64,000 nucleotides of DNA from Stomatobaculum longum (GTDB lineage: Bacteria > Bacillota > Clostridia > Lachnospirales > Lachnospiraceae). The translations under genes and the position numbers were made by a program. Numbering within the stretch: position 1 is the first letter of the stretch; the number at the start of each line of letters is the position of its first letter. The notes under the pieces were generated by a model, which searched no databases, was not told the origin of the DNA, and saw only the letters and a program-made list of their open reading frames with translations. Below are positions 51,638 to 60,594 of this stretch, piece by piece. The DNA lies in the NCBI GenBank assembly GCA_000242235.1, contig JH590864.1:124001-188000 (forward strand). Direction: 5' to 3'.

Positions 51638-52894
51638 ATGAAAGGGAATGTGCTGGTCGGGCAGTCGGGCGGTCCCACCGCTGTCATCAATTCGAGTCTT
51701 GCGGGTGTCTTCAAGACAGCAAAAGAACGTGGCTATCAGAAGGTTTACGGGATGCGCTTCGGCATTCAGGGCTTTCTGGATGAGCAGTATGTGGATCTCT
51801 CGGACTATATCCGGAATGAGCTGGAACTTGAGCTTCTGAAGCGCACGCCTTCGGCTTTCCTCGGCACCTGCCGCTACAAACTGCCGGAGATTCACGAGGA
51901 CAAGGAAGTCTTTGACAAGGTATTTGCGTTGCTCGACAAACTGGACATTGAAGTCTTTATCTACATCGGCGGCAACGACTCGATGGACACGATACGGAAG
52001 CTCTCGGACTACGCACTCCTCACCGGCGCGAAACAGCGCTTTGTGGGCTGCCCGAAGACCATCGACAACGATCTCGCGATTACCGACCACACGCCGGGCT
52101 TCGGCTCGGCGGCAAAGTATATTGCGGCCTCGACCAAGGAAGTGATTCGCGACGCGCTCGGCTTTTCCTATAAGAAGAAAAATGTGAACATCATCGAGAT
52201 TATGGGGCGGAATGCCGGCTGGCTCGTCGGCGCAACGGCACTCGCGCGTCAGGAGGACTGCGACGGCCCGGACCTCATCTACCTCCCCGAAGTGTCCTTT
52301 GACATTGAGGCCTTTGTGGAGCGCGTGACGGGATTGCTTGAGAAGAAGGATGTGATTGTCGCGGCGGTCTCCGAGGGCATACGGACGGCGGACGGCGCCT
52401 ATGTCTGTGAGCTCGCGGACGGGGCGCACAGCAAGGATGCGTTCGGGCACATTCAGATGACGGGCACGGCCTCCTATCTCGCGGGGCTCGTGCATGAGCG
52501 CCTCGGCATCAAGACCCGCGCCGTGGAACTCTCGACCTTGCAGCGCGCGGCAGCGCATCTCGCGAGCCGCGTCGACGTGGACGAGGCGTTTGCAGTCGGG
52601 GGTGCGACGGTCAAAGCGGCGGATGAGGGCTCGAGCGGCGTGATGGTCGTGATAGACCGCGTCTCGGACGACCCCTACCAGTCGGCCATCGGCGTCTACG
52701 ATGTGCACCGAATCGCAAACGGCGAGAAGCTGGTGCCGCGCAGCTGGATCAACGCGGCCGGAGACTATGTGACCGATGAGTTCGTGAGCTATGTGAAGCC
52801 GCTGATTCAGGGGCACTATAACCCGATGATGGTCGCCGGTCTGCCGCGCCATCTTGTGATGAACCAGAAGAATTACAGCGACTACCAGATCTGA
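51638..52894 (+). CDS. 6-phosphofructokinase, pyrophosphate type
   Basis: A 418-residue phosphofructokinase. The donor-site motifs are GGNDS (111-115) and PKTIDND (139-145); ATP enzymes have GGDGS and PGTIDND, while PPi enzymes have GGDDS and PKTIDND. The Asp and Lys therefore point to pyrophosphate as phosphoryl donor, making the step reversible. MGRNAGW and PEVSFD are further family marks. The Asn in place of the first Asp is unusual. ATG 51638 is preceded by AAAGGAGG; an in-frame codon at 51605 is not. TATACT at 51582-51587 may be its -10. Confidence 0.9.
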   Translation: MKGNVLVGQSGGPTAVINSSLAGVFKTAKERGYQKVYGMRFGIQGFLDEQYVDLSDYIRNELELELLKRTPSAFLGTCRYKLPEIHEDKEVFDKVFALLDKLDIEVFIYIGGNDSMDTIRKLSDYALLTGAKQRFVGCPKTIDNDLAITDHTPGFGSAAKYIAASTKEVIRDALGFSYKKKNVNIIEIMGRNAGWLVGATALARQEDCDGPDLIYLPEVSFDIEAFVERVTGLLEKKDVIVAAVSEGIRTADGAYVCELADGAHSKDAFGHIQMTGTASYLAGLVHERLGIKTRAVELSTLQRAAAHLASRVDVDEAFAVGGATVKAADEGSSGVMVVIDRVSDDPYQSAIGVYDVHRIANGEKLVPRSWINAAGDYVTDEFVSYVKPLIQGHYNPMMVAGLPRHLVMNQKNYSDYQI

Positions 52895-52921
52895 GACGGC
52901 GGGTAAGGCGAAAAGATGCGC

Positions 52922-52974
52922 TTGACGGAACTCCTGTGCGCTGGTATCATTCTGTTACATAACAAATATAACAG
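52922..52974 (+). promoter_or_regulatory. lon promoter with adjacent dyad
   Basis: TTGACG (52922-52927), 17-base spacer, TATCAT (52945-52950). Just downstream lies the inverted repeat CTGTTA (52952-52957) / TAACAG (52969-52974), enclosing the palindrome TGTTACATAACA. It covers the expected transcription start. It is neither a CIRCE nor a CtsR site. Confidence 0.6.
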
Positions 52975-52996
52975 TAAGCGCAGAGGAGGTTGATAC

Positions 52997-55279
52997 ATGG
53001 CAGTTGTACCGGTTTATAACATTCTGGCAGTGCCCGGCGCGAGTATTCCGCTCTCACTGGAGCGTTTTGATAAAATGATAGGCAGAGTCCCGGTCTCGGG
53101 AGAGCGTGTGACTCTGATTTTTATGAAGGAGGACAAGACCAGAGAGGAGCTCACCGCGGACGATTTCTATCCGATCGGCGTGAGCGGCACCGTGGTCGAG
53201 GTCGGCGAGCAGGGCGTGCTGGTATTCCGCAGCAATACGCGCGTCGACCTAAAGTCGGTCAACATCTACCCCGATCACAGCATTGATCTCGATGTGGAGC
53301 GCAGGCCGGACATTGAGGATTTCGACGAGGCGGTCTCGGCGGAGCGGCTGAAGCAGATGAAACGACACATGCTCGAGGCTTACGGCGACAATCCGCAGTT
53401 CGGCCCCATGCTCCGCGGCATGATGTCCCGCTGGGCGTCGCTCGGCGACATCGCGGGCATTGTGAACCGCTGGCTCATCAATTCGCCCGAGGAGAAGATG
53501 GACATTCTCGCCGAGGACAGCCGAGAGAAGCGGGAGCAAAAGTTAGAGGAACTGCTCCGCGAAAATCTGGAGTTTCACAAGGTGAACAGCGAGGCAAGCA
53601 GCGCGCAGGAAGAGGAATATCAGAAGATGTACCGCGAGAACGCGCTGAAAAAGCAGATTGAGTATCTGCAAAAGGAGCTCGACAACCTGCACCCCGAAAA
53701 AGTCTCGGATCTCCGGAAGTTTGAGTTGAAGATCCAGGACCTCGGGATGAACGAGAGTGCAAAGGCGGAGGCCGAAAAGGTCTTGAAGCGCCTCAAGCAG
53801 GAGGGGCAACAGAGTGCGGAGAGCGGCCTGCTCTACGATTACCTCGACTATGTGACGAATCTCCCGTGGAAGAAGGAGGCAGCGGCGGCGATTGACCTCG
53901 CGGCGGCGGAGCAGGTGCTGAACGAGGATCACTTCGGTCTCAAAAAAGTGAAGGATCGCATTCTGCAGCAGATTGCGGTGATGTCTCTCAAGGGACAGCA
54001 GTCCGGCTCCATTCTGCTCTTTGTCGGCGCACCCGGCACGGGCAAGACCAGCATAGGCGCTTCGATTGCGCGCGCGCTCGGCAGAAAGTATGTCCGCGTG
54101 AGTCTCGGCGGTGTGCGCGACGAGGCGGATATCCGCGGTCACCGGAGAACCTACATCGGCGCGATGGCGGGGCGCATCATGGACGGCATCAAGAAGAGCG
54201 GCGTCTCGAACCCGGTCATGGTGCTCGACGAGGTGGATAAGCTCTCGACAAGCTTCCACGGCGATCCCGCGAGCGCGCTGCTCGAAGTGCTGGATCCGGA
54301 GCAGAATCACAGCTTCACCGACCACTATCTGAATGTACCCTACGATCTCTCGGATGTGCTCTTTGTCTGCACGGCGAACAGTCTCGAGACCATTCCGGCG
54401 CCGCTCTTAAACCGCATGGAAGTGATTTCGTTTCAGGGCTACTCGCCGCTTGAGAAGAAAGAAATCGCAAAGCGCCATCTGCTCCCGAAGGCACTCGACG
54501 GCGTTGGGCTCACGGCGGAGCAGGTGCTGATTCCGGATGAGATTTTGGACATTCTGATTTCGGATTACACGCGGGAGGCGGGCGTGCGCGGCTTAAAGCG
54601 CTGCCTCGACAAGCTCTGCCGCGGAGCGGCCGTACAGTATCTCCGCAACAGGCAGCCGCTCACCGTCACGCGGGATAATCTGCGCGCTCTGATGGACACG
54701 CACCCGATGCTGCACCGCAAGGTGCGCGAGAATACGACGCCCGGCATTGTGACAGGCCTCGCCTGGACCGCGGTCGGCGGCGAAATTCTCTACATTGAGA
54801 CCCTGTTCACGAAGGGGAGCGGAAAGATTCATGTGACCGGACAGCTCGGCGATGTCATGAAAGAGTCGGCGGAGCTTGCGGTCAGCAAGGTGAAGGCGCT
54901 CTTTCCGGAGAAGGCGCAGCTTTTTGCGGAAAACGATCTCCACATTCATGTCCCGGACGGCGCGACGCCGAAGGACGGTCCGAGCGCGGGTATCACACTG
55001 ACCACAGCGCTCGCGTCCCTTCTGACCGGCAAGGCGGTTCCCTCGACGGTCGCGATGACGGGCGAGGTGAGTTTGCAGCGCGAGGTGAAGCCGATCGGCG
55101 GCCTGCCGGAGAAACTGATGGCGGCCGAGCGGGCGGGCGTAAAGACTGTGTTCATCCCCGCGGACAATGCGGAGGATCTCGAGGATGTCGCGCCCGAAGT
55201 GCGGGAGAAGCTCGAAATCATTCCGGTCCGCGAGGTGAGCGAGGTACTGAGGAGGCTTGGGCTGCTCGAGAAAGCTTGA
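52997..55279 (+). CDS. lon: ATP-dependent protease Lon
   Basis: A 760-residue Lon (slightly shorter than the usual 770-800). It has the N-terminal substrate domain (about 8-200), a coiled coil near 190-260, an AAA+ module with Walker A GAPGTGKTS and Walker B MVLDEVDK, and the protease domain with the Ser663-Lys706 dyad in DGPSAG and PEKLMA. It degrades misfolded and regulatory proteins in the cytoplasm. GAGGAGG lies before ATG 52997. The promoter carries a dyad that may respond to stress. Confidence 0.97.
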   Translation: MAVVPVYNILAVPGASIPLSLERFDKMIGRVPVSGERVTLIFMKEDKTREELTADDFYPIGVSGTVVEVGEQGVLVFRSNTRVDLKSVNIYPDHSIDLDVERRPDIEDFDEAVSAERLKQMKRHMLEAYGDNPQFGPMLRGMMSRWASLGDIAGIVNRWLINSPEEKMDILAEDSREKREQKLEELLRENLEFHKVNSEASSAQEEEYQKMYRENALKKQIEYLQKELDNLHPEKVSDLRKFELKIQDLGMNESAKAEAEKVLKRLKQEGQQSAESGLLYDYLDYVTNLPWKKEAAAAIDLAAAEQVLNEDHFGLKKVKDRILQQIAVMSLKGQQSGSILLFVGAPGTGKTSIGASIARALGRKYVRVSLGGVRDEADIRGHRRTYIGAMAGRIMDGIKKSGVSNPVMVLDEVDKLSTSFHGDPASALLEVLDPEQNHSFTDHYLNVPYDLSDVLFVCTANSLETIPAPLLNRMEVISFQGYSPLEKKEIAKRHLLPKALDGVGLTAEQVLIPDEILDILISDYTREAGVRGLKRCLDKLCRGAAVQYLRNRQPLTVTRDNLRALMDTHPMLHRKVRENTTPGIVTGLAWTAVGGEILYIETLFTKGSGKIHVTGQLGDVMKESAELAVSKVKALFPEKAQLFAENDLHIHVPDGATPKDGPSAGITLTTALASLLTGKAVPSTVAMTGEVSLQREVKPIGGLPEKLMAAERAGVKTVFIPADNAEDLEDVAPEVREKLEIIPVREVSEVLRRLGLLEKA

Positions 55280-55329
55280 GACGAAATAATCAGACGCGTA
55301 TCGCGAAAGCGAAACGAAGAAAAGCAAAA

Positions 55330-55364
55330 GCCCTGAATTGCTGGGAAGGTCGGCAATGCAGGGC
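55330..55364 (+). terminator. Terminator after lon
   Basis: GCCCTG (55330-55335) with CAGGGC (55359-55364) and inner TTGC/GCAA pairs, followed by GTTTGTTT. Confidence 0.7.
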
Positions 55365-55444
55365 GTTTGTTTCATTTGATTTCTTCGAAACAGTTTCCCT
55401 GAAAAAAGAGATGCGATTCAGGAGAAATGCCCTGAAAGGGCTAT

Positions 55445-55480
55445 ACTTTCCCTTAATTCATGATACTATTTAAGGGAAAG
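55445..55480 (+). promoter_or_regulatory. Operator/promoter dyad before fic
   Basis: CTTTCCCTTAA (55446-55456) and TTAAGGGAAAG (55470-55480) are perfect 11-bp inverted arms, 13 bases apart. The spacer contains TGATACTAT, an extended -10 form, and a TATACT overlaps the left arm. A further half-copy, GTAAGGGAATG, runs into the start codon. A repressor bound here would block transcription; the winged helix of the Fic protein is a candidate. Confidence 0.65.
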
Positions 55481-55497
55481 TAAGAAGAGGTAAGGGA

Positions 55498-56544
55498 ATG
55501 AGAGAGTTCAACTATTCCTTAATCAGGGATAAAACGTGGGATTCCGAACTGCTGGGGCTGATCGCAGCCATATACAAAGAAGCAGGAAAGCAGGAGATGT
55601 ATCTGAAGCAAAGACCGGAGGAACTTGAAAAGCTGGTGGAGATTGCCAAGGTGCAGAGTACAGAGGCGTCCAATGCCATCGAAGGCATCATTACCACGAA
55701 TACGCGCATCCGGCAGCTTGTGGAAGAAAAAACCAAGCCGATGAACCGAGACGAGCAGGAAATTGCGGGCTACAGGGATGTGCTGGGAATTATTCACGAG
55801 AGTTTTGACGCGATTCCGATTACGCAGAGCTATATCCTTCAACTTCATAAAATGCTCTACAGCCACATGAACAATCCTGTGGCGGGCAGGACGAAGACAG
55901 TGCAGAACTATATCAGTGCGACTTACCCGGACGGGCATACGGAGACGCTTTTTATTCCGCTTGCGCCGTATGAAACACCGGATGCGCTTGACAGGCTGTG
56001 CGCGGAATATAATCGTGTTATCGGAAATCTGGAGCTTGAGCCGCTGATTGCGATTCCGGTTTTCATCCATGATTTTCTATGCATCCATCCGTTCAACGAT
56101 GGGAACGGGCGCATGAGTAGGCTACTCACAACGCTCCTTCTTTACAGAAGCGGGTTCTTTGTCGGAAAATATATTTCGCTGGAAGCGAAGATTGCAAAGA
56201 ATAAGGATTTGTACTATGATGCGCTATCCGCATCGCAGGAAGGCTGGCATGAGGGAGCGGACGATCCCGTTCCGTTCATCAAATACCTGCTTGGAACAAT
56301 TCTTGCGGCCTACAGGGATTTTGAAGACCGTTTCACCCTGGTGGAAACCAAACGATCTGCGCTTGAGACGGTGAGGCTTGCGACGCAGAACAAAATCGGG
56401 CGCTTCACCAAACAGGACATTCGGGAGCTTTGCCCCTCACTCAGCGTAAGTTCAGTTGAGGGAGCTTTGCGGAAGCTCGTTGCATCCGGTGAACTGAAGC
56501 GCGAAGGCAAGGGCAAAAGCACCTGCTACTACAGAATAAACTAG
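55498..56544 (+). CDS. Fic-domain protein with C-terminal winged helix
   Basis: A 348-residue class II Fic protein. The catalytic HPFNDGNGR motif starts at His197 (AMPylation or related nucleotide transfer to target hydroxyls). An N-terminal inhibitory helix carries the S-x3-E-G pattern at Ser58-Glu62-Gly63, so activity is self-restrained. Residues about 285-348 form a winged-helix DNA-binding domain (FTKQDIRELCPSLSVSSVEGALRKLVASG). It stands alone, bounded by repeated TTCCCTTAA motifs, and its use of codons and base composition is less GC-rich than lon. Probable autoregulation is inferred from the dyad and the winged helix. Confidence 0.92.
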   Translation: MREFNYSLIRDKTWDSELLGLIAAIYKEAGKQEMYLKQRPEELEKLVEIAKVQSTEASNAIEGIITTNTRIRQLVEEKTKPMNRDEQEIAGYRDVLGIIHESFDAIPITQSYILQLHKMLYSHMNNPVAGRTKTVQNYISATYPDGHTETLFIPLAPYETPDALDRLCAEYNRVIGNLELEPLIAIPVFIHDFLCIHPFNDGNGRMSRLLTTLLLYRSGFFVGKYISLEAKIAKNKDLYYDALSASQEGWHEGADDPVPFIKYLLGTILAAYRDFEDRFTLVETKRSALETVRLATQNKIGRFTKQDIRELCPSLSVSSVEGALRKLVASGELKREGKGKSTCYYRIN

Positions 56545-56545
56545 G

Positions 56546-56575
56546 ATTCCCTTAACAAGGATGACTTTCCCTTAA
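56546..56575 (+). repeat. Downstream copies of the TTCCCTTAA motif
   Basis: ATTCCCTTAA (56546-56555) and ACTTTCCCTTAA (56564-56575) lie directly after fic in direct orientation. The second is identical over 12 bases to the left arm upstream of fic (55445-55456), so the gene is flanked by 12-bp direct repeats. Confidence 0.7.
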
Positions 56576-56640
56576 AATGACGGAGACTATACTATCTTTT
56601 TCTGCAGCGAGAGCCGTTTGTATATCTCCGCGTTACTTAA

Positions 56641-56687
56641 AAAGACCCCGGCGCTGCCTGCGAAAAGCAGGCAGCGCCGGGGTCTTT
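56641..56687. terminator. Bidirectional terminator between fic and flavoprotein
   Basis: A perfect 21-bp stem (56641-56661 with 56667-56687), loop GAAAA, with A-rich left and T-rich right flanks. It serves fic on the plus strand and the convergent flavoprotein gene on the minus strand. Confidence 0.9.
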
Positions 56688-56733
56688 CTCTTTCTTGAAG
56701 CTTTATGGTAGGTAGTGTAACGAAAGGAGCAAA

Positions 56734-58674
56734 TTAATTTTGGCTGAGGTAAGCAGCTGCCTGCTTGCCCGCAATGCGGCCGTAGACCACAAAGTCTGCG
56801 ACGGCATTGCCGCCGAGGCGGTTCGCGCCGTGCACGCCGCCTGTCACTTCACCCGCCGCGAAGAGACCCGGAATCGGGTTGCCGTCTGCGGTCAGGACTT
56901 CGGTGTTCGGGTTAATCCGGAGACCGCCCATCGTGTGGTGGACGCCCGGCGTGACCTTGATTGCGTAGTAGGGCGGCGTGCTGAGCGGTGCCGCAAAGCT
57001 TGTGCGCCCGAACTGACTGTCTGTCTTTGCCTCGACCGCTGCGTTCCACTCGTTCATCGTGGTCTCAAAGGCGGTCGGGTCAATCTGCAGGGCGGTAGCG
57101 AGCGCCGCATAGCTGTCGCCCTGCGTCGTGTAGCCTTTCTTGATATAGCCCTGAATGACATTGGAAGCGTCGGTCATCGCCTGATCGACGATCAGATAAG
57201 CAAAGCTGCCGGGCTGCTGAATCTCGGCGGCGGAGACCGCGTCGCGCGTGCCGACTTCGTCGGTGAAACGCTTGCCGTCGCTGTTCACGAGAATCGCACC
57301 GTCGCCGCGGAGTCCCTCGGTAATCAGTGCCGCCGTATTCATCTCGACGGTCGGGTGAATCTGAATCTGGTCGAGATCCACGGTGTCTGCGCCGACGGCC
57401 TCGCCCATCACAATGCCGTCACCCTGTGCGCCCTTTGCGTTGGTGGTCATGAAGCCCTTTAGTTCCGGACGGTACTTGGTGACCATCTCGAGGTTTGCGC
57501 CGAAACCGCCGCTCGCAAGAATCACAGCCTTTGCATGGACGGTGACCTTCTCGCCGGTCGGGCCGACTGCCTCGACGCCGACCACCTTGCCGCTCTCATC
57601 GGTGAGGAGCTTCTCGGCTCTGGTCTCGAGGCGGAGATCCGCGCCGATTTTCTTTGCGTTCTCCTCGAGAATCGGGAGCATGAAGGTGCCGACCGAGACG
57701 GTCTTGCCCTCGGCATTGACCGGGCGGTGAATGCGCTTCACCGAAGCGCCGCCGAAGCTCGAGACGGAGGGCAGCGGCGCGCCGATGCTCTCAAGCCACT
57801 GAATGGCGTCCGCCGAGTTTTCGGCGAGAGCCTTGACGAGTTCGGGGTTATTCCGCCCCTTGCCGCCGATCATCGTGTCGAGCTCAAAGAGCTCCACGGA
57901 GTCAAAGTAGCCGTTCGGGGATGCCTGGTAGGCCGCCCACTGTTCGCGCACGGTAGCCGCAAGCGCGGTGATTGCCGCATTGTCCGTGTATTTTTCCTCG
58001 GCGGTCTTCAGGGTCTTCTCGACACCCGCCGCCTCGTCGAAGCTGTTCTTATCCTGCTCCGGGGTCTTTGCCGCGTTCATGCCGCCGGTCGAGCGAATCG
58101 AATTGCCGCCCGCCATGGCCTGACTCTCGAGAATCACAATCTTCTTGCCGGCATTTGCCGCCTCAATCGCAGCGGTCATACCGGCGCCGCCGCCGCCGAC
58201 AATCACGATGTCGGTGTCGAGGGTCTGATCCGGCTGCTTTTCGCGGACCTCGTGGACTGCGGTCGAGAAGGGCTTCGGGTCAATGCCGCCCTGTTCGAGC
58301 GCCGCTTTCACGGCGTCGTGGATTGCGTTGCTGGTGAGGGTCGCACCCGAGACGCCATCGAGCTCATAACTCTGGTTTTTGAAGATTTTCTCCGGGAGCT
58401 CGCCGATCGCCACGGTACCGATGCCCTCGGTCTCGTGGTGATCCAGGACTTTGACGGAGTAAATCCGGTCCGGCGTCGCAATGACTTCGACCTCGACCGG
58501 TCCGTTCATGCCCTGCGCCGAGGCGGTCGCAGTGACGGCATCGGCCGGAATATCCTTTTTCGCGACGCCGCCCTTATGCGCTGTGGTCTGCATGAGGTGC
58601 TGCATCAGAAAAATCGGAAGTATGATGCCGATCAGAATGAGGAGATACGGCAAGAAGCTTCGCTTCTGTTTCAT
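56734..58674 (-). CDS. Exported flavin-dependent fumarate-reductase-like protein
   Basis: A 646-residue secreted or membrane-tethered flavoprotein. An N-terminal hydrophobic helix (about 8-27) is followed by an FMN-binding domain whose DGVSGAT motif (Thr112) is the site where ApbE attaches FMN covalently, and by a FAD-binding succinate dehydrogenase/fumarate reductase-type domain from DIVIVGGGGAGMTAA (about 156) to TPGVHHTMGGLRIN and HGANRLGGNAVAD. No haem CxxCH is present. Such proteins (FrdA/UrdA-like) take electrons through flavins outside the membrane to reduce fumarate, urocanate or similar. GGAGG precedes the ATG at 58674. An electron donor is not encoded nearby. Confidence 0.9.
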   Translation of the reverse strand: MKQKRSFLPYLLILIGIILPIFLMQHLMQTTAHKGGVAKKDIPADAVTATASAQGMNGPVEVEVIATPDRIYSVKVLDHHETEGIGTVAIGELPEKIFKNQSYELDGVSGATLTSNAIHDAVKAALEQGGIDPKPFSTAVHEVREKQPDQTLDTDIVIVGGGGAGMTAAIEAANAGKKIVILESQAMAGGNSIRSTGGMNAAKTPEQDKNSFDEAAGVEKTLKTAEEKYTDNAAITALAATVREQWAAYQASPNGYFDSVELFELDTMIGGKGRNNPELVKALAENSADAIQWLESIGAPLPSVSSFGGASVKRIHRPVNAEGKTVSVGTFMLPILEENAKKIGADLRLETRAEKLLTDESGKVVGVEAVGPTGEKVTVHAKAVILASGGFGANLEMVTKYRPELKGFMTTNAKGAQGDGIVMGEAVGADTVDLDQIQIHPTVEMNTAALITEGLRGDGAILVNSDGKRFTDEVGTRDAVSAAEIQQPGSFAYLIVDQAMTDASNVIQGYIKKGYTTQGDSYAALATALQIDPTAFETTMNEWNAAVEAKTDSQFGRTSFAAPLSTPPYYAIKVTPGVHHTMGGLRINPNTEVLTADGNPIPGLFAAGEVTGGVHGANRLGGNAVADFVVYGRIAGKQAAAYLSQN

Positions 58675-58779
58675 GGGGTGTCCCTCCCTGTTTTGTTATT
58701 TTTTTATCATATCATAGAGAGGGCTGTCTGAACATGTGAAAACAGGAAGAATTTTGCTAAAATACAGGGGAAAATGAAA

Positions 58780-58807
58780 GCGCTGCCCGGAGTTCTCCGG
58801 GCAGCGC
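58780..58807 (+). other. Leader hairpin before the DUF1624 gene
   Basis: GCGCTGCCCGG (58780-58790) pairs with CCGGGCAGCGC (58797-58807), loop AGTTCT. It ends 17 bases before ATG 58825 and is not followed by a T-run, so it is a structured 5' leader or a minus-strand element rather than a plus-strand terminator. Confidence 0.6.
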
Positions 58808-58824
58808 AGAGAGACAGGTGACGG

Positions 58825-59742
58825 ATGAAAGAACAGAGGGAAATGACGGAAAAAGAAGAGAAGCAGCCGCGTCTTATGTGGCTCGATGTCTGGCGGGGAA
58901 TCGCGGTGATCAACATGTGTCTGTACCACGGTCTCTGGGATCTGGTCTACTACTTTCGCTTGCCGGGCTTTGACTGGTACAGCGCTCTGCCCGGCTATGT
59001 CTGGCAGCAGAGCATCTGCTGGAGTTTTATTTTTCTGTCGGGCTATAGCTACGCGCTCGGGAAGAACAAGTTCCGGCGGGGCGCGACGATTTTGTTTGCG
59101 GGCGCGCTCGTCGAGGCGGTTGCGGGCGCCTTCGGGCAGGAAATCCACTACGGCATTCTGAGCTTTCTGGGGCTTTGGCAGTTGTTGCTCACCCTGCCGG
59201 AGGATCAGCTTTCGCGCGAGATGCGTCTCCGCTCCTGGTGCCGGATCGGCCCTCTCGGCTTTGCAATCTGTCTCGGCCTGTTTTTCCTGTGCCGCAATGT
59301 GAATCAAGGAAGTCTCGGCTTTGAGAGTTTGAAGCTTGTCACGCTGCCGGGCGCCCTGTACCGCAGTCGTTTGACGGCCTGCCTCGGCTTTCCGCCTGCC
59401 GATTTCTTTTCGCTCGACTATTTTTCGCTGCTGCCCTGGGGGTTTTTGTTTCTCGCTGGCTATTTTCTCTCACAGTACCGTGCGGAACAGCGGCGCGATG
59501 CGGCGGAAGCGGAAGGGTCTCGGCCAGTGTACGGCGTGAACGGCGGTTTCGGGGGCGTTGCGCCCGCGGAAGAGGGCGGCACGCTCGGGGAGGTTCTGGT
59601 GCAGCGGCTTTCGGGGCAGGCGCTCTTTCGCCGGAGAGGGCGGTTACTCGGCTGGGTCGGCAGACACGCACTGCCGATTTACCTCCTGCACCAGCCGATC
59701 TGGATGGCAATCTTTGAAATCGCGATCCGGCTGCGGCGTTGA
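58825..59742 (+). CDS. DUF1624 acyltransferase-like membrane protein
   Basis: A 305-residue membrane protein with about seven helices. It opens with LMWLDVWRGIAVINMCLYHGLWDL, the DUF1624 (heparan-alpha-glucosaminide N-acetyltransferase-like) signature with the putative catalytic His in CLYHG. FLSGYSYALGKNKFRRG fits the family. A soluble loop of about 50 residues near 225-270, just before the last helix, is atypical. It may transfer acyl groups to cell envelope sugars, by family inference. ATG 58825 has ACAGGTG upstream. It is convergent with the TraX gene, 14 bases apart. Confidence 0.8.
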   Translation: MKEQREMTEKEEKQPRLMWLDVWRGIAVINMCLYHGLWDLVYYFRLPGFDWYSALPGYVWQQSICWSFIFLSGYSYALGKNKFRRGATILFAGALVEAVAGAFGQEIHYGILSFLGLWQLLLTLPEDQLSREMRLRSWCRIGPLGFAICLGLFFLCRNVNQGSLGFESLKLVTLPGALYRSRLTACLGFPPADFFSLDYFSLLPWGFLFLAGYFLSQYRAEQRRDAAEAEGSRPVYGVNGGFGGVAPAEEGGTLGEVLVQRLSGQALFRRRGRLLGWVGRHALPIYLLHQPIWMAIFEIAIRLRR

Positions 59743-59756
59743 ATGCGCCGCTTTGC

Positions 59757-60530
59757 TCAGACGAACACAAAGTGCTTTAGCAGGACGAGAGCGGTGAGGT
59801 GCAGCGGATAGTAGAGGTAAAAAAACCACTGCGAGACGCCTGCGGCGCGCGGCACAGTGCCCGCGGGTGTCTTTTGCGCCGTCTCTTCGGCGCGCGGGTC
59901 CGGGAGCGTGAAAGCGGGTTCCGCCGGGTAGGCGATGAGGAGCGCGAGAAGCGGCCCGGCGTTCACGGAGAACAGGCGGAAACAGAATAACGGGAGTGGC
60001 TCGTGTAAGGCGAGGCCGGTTATGACAGCGTCAATCGAGAGACCGAGCATCGCAAAGAGAAAGCCGTAGCGCTTTTTTTCGCGGACACCGCGCGCGGCGA
60101 GAAAGAGGAGCACCATGGCGGGCGCAAACGCGGACCAGTCCGAGAAAAAAGTGCAGACAAAAAAGAGGAGAGCGAGGAGCGGCGTTCGGTACGGGCTTTC
60201 CTTCATTTCCTCGGCGACTGTCAGAAGTAGAAGACAAAAGGTGAGCGAAAAGAGCATGTTCAGCTGAAACGGAATGTGAAACGCGAGCCAAAACGGGAGC
60301 TGCGAGAGGAGCGCCGTGACAGCGAGACGCCAAAGATACTTTCGCCGTGAGCGGGTGTAGAAGTAGCCGTCCACAAGGTACATGCACATGACGGGCGCGG
60401 TGAAGTAGCCGAGTCCAGTCAGGACCATAGCGAGCGGGCTGCTGCCCGGCAAAAAAATGTGCGCAAAGTGGTTGAGGCTCATACAGAGCAGGGCGAGAAG
60501 CTTTACGCGGGAGCGGGGACTTGCAAACAT
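59757..60530 (-). CDS. TraX family membrane protein
   Basis: A 257-residue protein with about eight membrane helices and the TraX pattern KLLALLCMSLNHFAHIF near the N-terminus, GLGYFTAPVMCMYLVDGYFYTRSRRKYLWRL (in parts), and FYLYYPLHLTAL at the end. F-plasmid TraX acetylates pilin, and chromosomal Firmicute members are of unknown role, possibly acyl transfer. GGAGGT precedes the ATG at 60530. A basic/acidic loop of about 30 residues near 205-235 is non-conserved. Two repeated promoter elements lie upstream. Confidence 0.85.
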   Translation of the reverse strand: MFASPRSRVKLLALLCMSLNHFAHIFLPGSSPLAMVLTGLGYFTAPVMCMYLVDGYFYTRSRRKYLWRLAVTALLSQLPFWLAFHIPFQLNMLFSLTFCLLLLTVAEEMKESPYRTPLLALLFFVCTFFSDWSAFAPAMVLLFLAARGVREKKRYGFLFAMLGLSIDAVITGLALHEPLPLFCFRLFSVNAGPLLALLIAYPAEPAFTLPDPRAEETAQKTPAGTVPRAAGVSQWFFYLYYPLHLTALVLLKHFVFV

Positions 60531-60594
60531 AGGGTACCTCCGGGAAAATCGCAGACGTTGTGTATTCGTGCGCGTTTCAGATATGCTTCGTTGG

